Source: Chionoecetes opilio
Lineage: Eukaryota > Arthropoda > Malacostraca > Decapoda > Majidae
DNA length: 64,000 bases
Assembly (NCBI GenBank): GCA_016584305.1
Contig: JACEEZ010003851.1
Coordinates: forward strand, 1 to 64,000
Reading direction: 5' to 3'
Part shown: positions 59,364 to 64,000 of the stretch, in pieces
Layout of the letters: each line of letters starts with the position of its first letter
Position numbering within the stretch: the stretch's first letter is position 1
The notes under the pieces: generated by a model
The model's database searches: none
Told to the model about the DNA's origin: nothing
Seen by the model: the letters and a program-made list of their open reading frames with translations, nothing else
Position numbers and translations under genes: made by a program

Positions 59364-61784
59364 GTACATCAGTAACTGTGCCTTGAAAATATATACAGGA
59401 ATAAAAGATTTTAAGAATAACATTAAGACTCCTCCCCCTTCCCACCTCCCCCTCTCTCATAAGAACATAAGAAACACAAGTAAATAAGGAAGCTACAAGA
59501 GGCCGTGAGACCTACACGAGGTAGTTCCTGTTTTTACCCCCCTCCCCCCCTATTTTAGGCATATATGCCCCCCCTCTAATATACTGGCATAGGCCTAGTT
59601 CCTGGGACACTAACAGACATACATGACCTACATAATAGCAAATAATGCACGTAAGAAATTATAATTCCTCTCTCTCTATAGCTATAACAGCCAATATTTC
59701 ACCTATTTGAGCCTATTTTCGGGTTTCTGCATTGATATTCTCCCTATTTACCTTTGCTCAACCTTGCATACAGCCAGTAATCCCGTTTTAAGGCTAGTAG
59801 CCTTATTAATCCCATAGCCATTAACACCCCCGCGGCCCCAACATGTAAACACGCAGTGACGTCACAGGCGGCGGCTTGCCGGCCGGCAGCCCAGCACCTT
59901 ATCCCTTCATTAACCAAAACACATCAATACATAAAATAATTTATAAATCAACACGGATAAAGAAAAATAAAGATAAATAGGACACCATAAGCCTAAAAAA
60001 CCAATGAAATAAAGAAAAATGAATGTAATATTGGGTATCAAAATAAGCCCGAAAAAGCCTCAAATTTACCACAACACAGATCGACTTTTTACCGAAGGTT
60101 CTATAATTCGTGAAAAAATATGGGCAAATAGTATATGATGTGTGTATCTAATAAACAGCAACAGATCCTAGCTCAGTGTTGAAACCAAGAAGTAAAACAT
60201 GTTTTGTTTTTTCGATAATCTGACCCTTTAGACCACCGAGTCAGATGTATTTCTTCACTAAAAACGCGAGAAACACGTCACATAGGCACACACAAACACA
60301 CTGCGCCTATAGGCACAGCTAATCACCCACAAATAACCTCACAGCTCGAATACAAGGAAGAACAAGGTTGACATTAAAATGTAAACAAATACCCACTCAG
60401 ACAAAAAAACTAAATACAGCCACCAAGCTCGCGATTTATACATAAAACGATGCGGAAATATCGGAATATATTAAGACACACAAAAATCTCCCTATATTTA
60501 GTGCAAAAAAAGAATTATCAACAAAATATCGCTAATATGTACGGTGTTACTAAATTATTGCATCATATTTCTTTTACGTAGGCCTTAAATATCGGAAACT
60601 TTTTATGAATAGTCATTAAAAAAAGCCAGGGTTTTCAACATGGCTATGCAATCCTATATCAGTACACGAATAAAAAAGCGATTATTCGTTTTAAATACTT
60701 ATCGGCAACTCGTCACCTCAGGATTCCCAAGAGCCAATCAGGGACCTAGCTACGTTGTCAGCCAATCAGCGTTCAGGAACGTGTTTACTTATTATCCCAG
60801 CAGCCTCCCAGGTAATATAAGAACACAAGAACATAAGGAAGCTACAAGAGGCCATGAGACATAAGAACATAAGGAAGCTACAAGAGGCCGTGAGACATAA
60901 GAACATAAGGAAGCTACAAGAGGCTGTGAGACATAAGAACATAAGGAAGCTACAAGAGGCCATGAGACATAAGAACATAAGGAAGCTACAAGAGGCCGTG
61001 ATACATAAGAACATAAGGTATTATTTTACGATGGCACCAAACTTCCCTACACAATTAGGAGCATGGTTTTCGTTTACCTTATTGTATTCTAAGAGACATT
61101 TTCTCCTTGAGCTTTCCGTCGCAAATCAATAGTTTCGGAGATATAGAACATTTTAGGTGGGGGGAGGAATACGTCTCCTTGTTTACAAAATGCCTCCCTC
61201 TTCATCTTCTTGTAATCTGCATCGCTTTTGTTTGGTATTTTATTAAAATTTTATTATTGGACCCAGTTAGGAGGTTAAAGGTTAGGTAAGATAAGATAAG
61301 ATAAGATAAGATAAGGTAAGGTAAGGTTAGGTAAGGTAAGGTAGCCACGGGTGCGCCTCCGAAACAAAAGCGATGCAGGTCACAAGAAGAGGAAGAGGGA
61401 GACGCATTCCTCCCCCCCCCCCCTAAAATGTTCTATGTCTCCGAAACTATTGATTTGCGACGGAAAGCTCAGAGAAAAAATGTCTCTTAGAATACAATAA
61501 GGTAAACAAAAACCATGCTCCCAATTGTGTAGGGAAGTTTGGTGCCATCGTAAAATAATACCGGAAGCTACAAGAGGCCGTGAGACATAAGAACATAAGG
61601 AAGCTACAAGAGGCCGCGAGATTTTTCATTTAAATGACTTCATATTTCTGATTAAAATGGTAACTATTGACCTAACTTGCCCTAGCCCGTCCTCTCTGTC
61701 TTACCAGTGCCAGTTGTTGACATTGGTGGCGTCAGGTCGCTCCTCCACAATCCACCTGGGGTCACCCTCGCCCCACTTAGCCAT
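51563..61784 (-). CDS. AHSA1: Activator of Hsp90 ATPase 1 (AHA1/AHSA1), 8 of about 9 exons
   Basis: Cytosolic co-chaperone that binds Hsp90 and stimulates its ATPase. Exons: 61705-61784, 59243-59325, 57800-57999, 55194-55314, 54553-54674, 53538-53666, 52791-52892, 51563-51698, all GT-AG with matching phases, covering ~325 residues (human 338). It opens MAKWGEGDPRWIVEERPDAT and NVNNWHW. The N-terminal domain has NRKGKLIFFYEW and IPNLSEEN; the C-terminal AHSA1 domain has SQTFKCTAQELYTALTQRE, GGNITGEFEEL and IVQKWRFKSWPSGHY. Exon 8 reads LTRPACQP, but adding one base near 51582 gives LTQTSVPAS, the family sequence, so a base is missing. The last exon (about 20-30 residues, usually ending in a WxxYY-FGFG segment) was not found. 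Exon 3 has amplified splice junctions on both sides. Confidence 0.94.
53165..53440 (-). mobile_element. tRNA-derived SINE, second family
   Basis: The reverse complement has GTAGTGTAGTGGTTATCACG (A box) and GGGCTCGATCCCC (B box variant), then CACCCGG and TGTAGCTCAGGCCCTG. Confidence 0.72.
53690..53780. repeat. (GT)n tract between AHSA1 exons 5 and 6
   Basis: About 42 uninterrupted GT units. A similar tract is at 54695-54778. Confidence 0.95.
54050..54545. repeat. ~120 bp tandem repeat at the donor of AHSA1 exon 5
   Basis: CCAGTCACCCTGTATACTGT and CACCACCACCTAG with (T)n and CCATCTTGGCCTAGTTA, four or more units. On the minus strand the intron starts GTGAGTATACAG, related to the CAGTATACAGG inside each unit. 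Confidence 0.85.
54940..55100 (-). mobile_element. tRNA-like SINE fragment, third family
   Basis: The minus strand has GTGGCGCGGTGGTAGAATCA (A-box-like) and CAGTTCGAGTCC (B-box-like) at tRNA spacing. Confidence 0.5.
55697..55832 (-). mobile_element. LINE 3' end fragment
   Basis: AGAACATAAGGAAGCTACAA, GGCCGTGAGACCTACACGTG and ATCCATGAATTTATCCAGAC, same family as 58420. A TTAA MITE follows directly. Confidence 0.68.
55833..56408. mobile_element. TTAA MITE with a nested foldback element
   Basis: The outer element runs TTAACCCCTTGAGACCCAGA to TGAAGGGGTTAA. It is split by the hairpin at 56030-56395, whose ends lie within CCTATAGTC and GACTATAGG, consistent with TA targeting. Confidence 0.78.
56030..56395. 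mobile_element. Foldback element, copy 2
   Basis: Nearly identical to 8563-8925, with the same loop sequence (ACAAAATCAAAACACC). Differences are mostly one-base. Confidence 0.85.
56494..57799 (-). repeat. ~47 bp minisatellite seeded on the donor of AHSA1 exon 3
   Basis: About 27 units. On the minus strand most carry GAGATTGATGTGAGTGGCTG, identical to the last nine coding bases of exon 3 (GAGATTGAT), its donor GTGAGT and what follows. Two unit types alternate (GGCTGGGAGG and GGCTGGCTGG), giving a higher-order pattern. The array starts exactly at the exon border. Confidence 0.96.
58015..58385. repeat. CAGACAGACATA repeat upstream of AHSA1 exon 3
   Basis: Seven blocks of AGGGTAGGGGGAGACAGGCA, each followed by CAGACATACAGA units. 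Confidence 0.9.
58389..58418 (-). repeat. Second copy of the AHSA1 exon 3 acceptor and 5' end
   Basis: The minus strand reads CCCCAG then GCACGGTGACCAGCAAGGAG, against CCCCAG then GCACCGTGACCATCAAGGAG at the real exon (57999). The copy is ~410 bp upstream, across the CAGACATA repeat, and encodes TVTSKEY instead of TVTIKEV before running into repeat. Confidence 0.85.
58420..59105 (-). mobile_element. LINE RT C-terminal region and 3' UTR, longest copy
   Basis: Minus-strand reading gives ANRVLGFITRSVKSRSAEVI, LYLALVRPHLDYAVQFWSPY, RRMTKMIQGMRNFSYEKRLK-like and RTRSNGFKLEKRRF-like blocks. It ends in the 3' UTR with CACGTGTAGGTCTCACGGCC and the TTCTTATGT tail. Frame breaks show it is inactive. 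A further tail piece is at 59458-59532. Confidence 0.78.
59533..60810. other. AHSA1 intron 1, largely unique AT-rich sequence
   Basis: No open frame, RNA gene or known repeat was recognised. CCAAT occurs at about 60733 and 60761 within AGCCAATCAG motifs. This is the longest stretch without evident repeats in the window. Confidence 0.5.
60810..61015 (-). repeat. Small LINE-tail array
   Basis: Five units of AGAACATAAGGAAGCTACAA with GAGGCCGTGAGACAT, the same composition as 45545-48994. Two more units are at 61562-61620, on the other side of the hairpin. Confidence 0.85.
61016..61562. mobile_element. Foldback element inside a LINE-tail array (AHSA1 intron 1)
   Basis: Arms of ~220 bp: GGTATTATTTTACGATGGCA at the left and TGCCATCGTAAAATAATACC at the right, with a GGTAAGATAAGATAAG spacer. 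It splits the small LINE-tail array. Confidence 0.83.
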
Positions 61785-62280
61785 CCTCTCAGGCCAAAAT
61801 AGGTCACACGCGCCACCCAAACAGGGCACTTCAGCGAGGCAGGGTCACGAAATACGGGTTCTAGGACGCCGCTAAGGGGTGTAATGGAGTGACCTAATGG
61901 TGTGTGAAGAGAATTAATGGTTACTGTAGGGTTAAATGGGTTCCAGGCTCGTCAAAATAGGGTGGTGGTGAGGAGGTGCGGGGAGCGGTGACGTGCGCCC
62001 CCTCCAGCAGCCGGCAGCAGACTGACTCAATCCAATGTTTACTCTGCGTTTAAAGAGCCTAAATAAATAGAAGATTCTAGAAAATACTAAACATATAGAT
62101 ATACTAAACATGTAGAATAAGAGAAGCCAACTAATTAAAGACCCAGACAGCAAGAAGAAACACGTCAGGGAGTGCCGAGGATTACTACTACACCCGTACT
62201 ACTTCTACTACCACTACTACTACTACTACTACTACACTCCTACTACTACTACTACTACTTCTTCTACTACCACTACTACT

Positions 62281-62943
62281 ACCGTAGATAACAGTGAAGT
62301 CGCCAGTTCTACGTTTTTGTTATTTACAGACGTGTGGTGGCGTTAATACTTACATTTCTACATCCATGATTTCAGGAAAGTTAGAAGGGGCTATCTGGAA
62401 AGTCTGTGTCATTTTGTGTCTTCATCTGTGTCATATTAGGGCTATAAATGAACAAATCACAAAAATAAAACCGAGTGGCGACCTCACTATACCTACTACA
62501 ATAAAGTCGCCAGCTAGTATTTTAACCCAACAGTTGAGTCGCCACTCTGGGGAATTCAGGGAAATTAGAGGTAAAGTAAAACAAGTCTCTATATATATAT
62601 TAGCTGCGGAAGATGCTTAGATATATAAAAATTCCTCTGCCAACGTGAAAATAAATTCTATTAAAGTTTGAAAGATCTGGCAAGTCTGCGTCCTGTTGCC
62701 CGAAAAGCTACTGTTTACTGTCTGTCATCGCGCGAAGAAAAACGTGAGAAGCAAAATGCGCACCAGTTATATTTGCAGATACAAAGCATAATACAACGCT
62801 GAAACAGGGTAGATTATAGTCATGATATAAACTACTGTGTAACATCTTCAGTGGCACATAAAAATCAGTAGTGATGCTATAATTCGTAATATTTGGCGCC
62901 TGGCGACTTCACTGCAGGTGGCGACTTCACTGTTATCTACGGT
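62281..62943 (+). mobile_element. TA-flanked MITE, CCGTAGATAAC family, long copy
   Basis: Complete ends CCGTAGATAACAGTGAAGTC and TTCACTGTTATCTACGG inside a (CTA)n tract, with TA on both sides. About 190 bp longer than the 16931 copy because of extra sequence around 62480-62700. Confidence 0.75.
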
Positions 62944-63222
62944 ACCACTACTACTACACCACTTATTATTATTTAAAAAAAAATATAAATATGTTGTCAT
63001 TTTTTGCATCCAGTCAGCCGTTTTTAAATAATCCGCAATCAAAATCTGCTAATTCCCCGAGCTTTGAAAACGCTCCTCAAGGCTTGCAGACGACACACCA
63101 CAGCTCGGTGACGTCACAAGTGGAAGCCTCCTCTCCCCGTGCTGACCCAAAAGCACGTAAACACAAGAGATAAATATAGTACTTGAAGATTTTTGGGTGT
63201 TTCTGATAATTTTTTTGGCGAT

Positions 63223-63348
63223 ATGCCATATGCATGCATCCTTTATGGGTGCAATAAGACAGCTGTGGGTTTCCAGAGAAGTTTGCACACGTTTCAGACC
63301 GATACGACAACGTTAAATGTGTTGAAAAGATTAGTGTGGCGGACAAGG
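63223..63348 (+). CDS. Possible first exon of a THAP-type zinc-finger gene
   Basis: An ATG opens 42 codons that end at a GT donor in phase 0. The start MPYACILYGCNKT has the C-x4-C spacing that begins a THAP DNA-binding domain, and SLHTFQTD followed by LKRLVWRTR resembles the F-F/P and W-R part of that fold. The second zinc pair (C-x2-H) would lie in a later exon outside or near the window end. No downstream exon was located, so it may be a remnant or a transposase fragment; THAP domains occur in P-element transposases as well as in host genes. Confidence 0.3.
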
Positions 63349-63434
63349 GTAGATCATCACCCCACACCCACCCACCCACCCCGTAGCTACACCATAGCGT
63401 ACAAAGCCCGCTATGGTGTGTGACAGAAGAAAAA

Positions 63435-63550
<116 letters not shown>

Positions 63551-64000
63551 ATATACGATGAGAAATAAGAAAAACACTAAGAAATCAATATAAATGCATG
63601 TTTGAAGGAGGAATAGGAGGGGGAGGAAGAGGAGGGGGAGGAAGACTCAGGACAATAATGACCTTGTGATGTTAGTAGACGAATTAGCAAAGAGGAGAGC
63701 GGGAAGGAAGGAGAGAAGAATGGAGGGAGGGAAGGAGAGAATTTGCGGGTTCCTCTAAATTAAGTCCCTGTCGGAGAGAGAGAAGAGGCCTCCTCTCCAT
63801 TTCCTTATTTCTAGTCGATTATTTTTCTCTCTCTCTCTTTTCTTATCCTTTCGAACGACAATCAGAGATGTGTGTGTGTGTGTGTGTGTGTGTTTCGAAA
63901 CTAACCATAGGATTTTCTCGCAAGTAGGCTACCTTCATTGTGATTCCCACGCAAACATTAAAGTTTCCCTTACTTACCAATCCATGTTTTGGAGAGGTGC

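Noticed and set aside
62991..63173. 60-codon plus frame starting MLSFFASSQPFLNN
   Set aside because: No recognisable domain, no splice support, and it ends just before the THAP-like exon. It could be 5' UTR; not called.

Overview
The window reads as nuclear DNA of an arthropod, most likely a decapod crustacean. The genes have many short exons with GT-AG introns, every protein resembles its animal ortholog, and most of the sequence is microsatellite, minisatellite, tRNA-derived SINE, LINE 3' ends, mariner/pogo-like and TTAA-flanked MITEs, and long hairpins. The taxon is inferred from this character, not from a database match. Most long open frames are translated simple repeats and are left out.

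Region by region: (1) 897-32226, minus strand: a kinesin-5 (KIF11/Eg5, Klp61F) gene reconstructed as 21 exons whose splice phases all agree, encoding about 1124 residues. Upstream lies a promoter with five evenly spaced inverted CCAAT boxes (32373-32509). (2) 34196-37384, minus: a mitochondrial ribosomal protein gene of the MRPS18A (mL66) type in 5 exons. Its start codon is 59 bp from the start of (3) 37444-39623, plus: a Fanconi anaemia FANCE-like gene in 4 exons. (4) 41622-42829, minus: a 60-residue NDUFB1 (complex I MNLL subunit) gene in two coding exons, with a probable noncoding first exon near 44241-44280. (5) 42900-51500: no recognised gene. It holds a TIR element, a ~165 bp satellite, a 3.4 kb array built from a LINE 3' tail, AGT microsatellites and a LINE fragment. 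(6) 51563-61784, minus: AHSA1 (activator of Hsp90 ATPase), 8 exons found and the last one not found. (7) 62280-64000: a MITE, then a short plus-strand exon resembling the start of a THAP zinc finger, then microsatellite.

The genes are unrelated housekeeping functions (mitosis, DNA crosslink repair, mitochondrial translation, respiration, protein folding) and do not form one pathway.

The most unusual observation is that exon/intron junctions have repeatedly been copied or amplified. A 42 bp satellite of about 32 units repeats the 3' end and donor of kinesin exon 16. A ~47 bp satellite of about 27 units repeats the end and donor of AHSA1 exon 3, and the acceptor of that same exon has a second copy about 400 bp upstream. 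Kinesin exons 6, 11 and 14 carry one or two extra donor copies. Separately, three genes each lack exactly one base in an otherwise intact reading frame, which points to assembly indels rather than dead genes.
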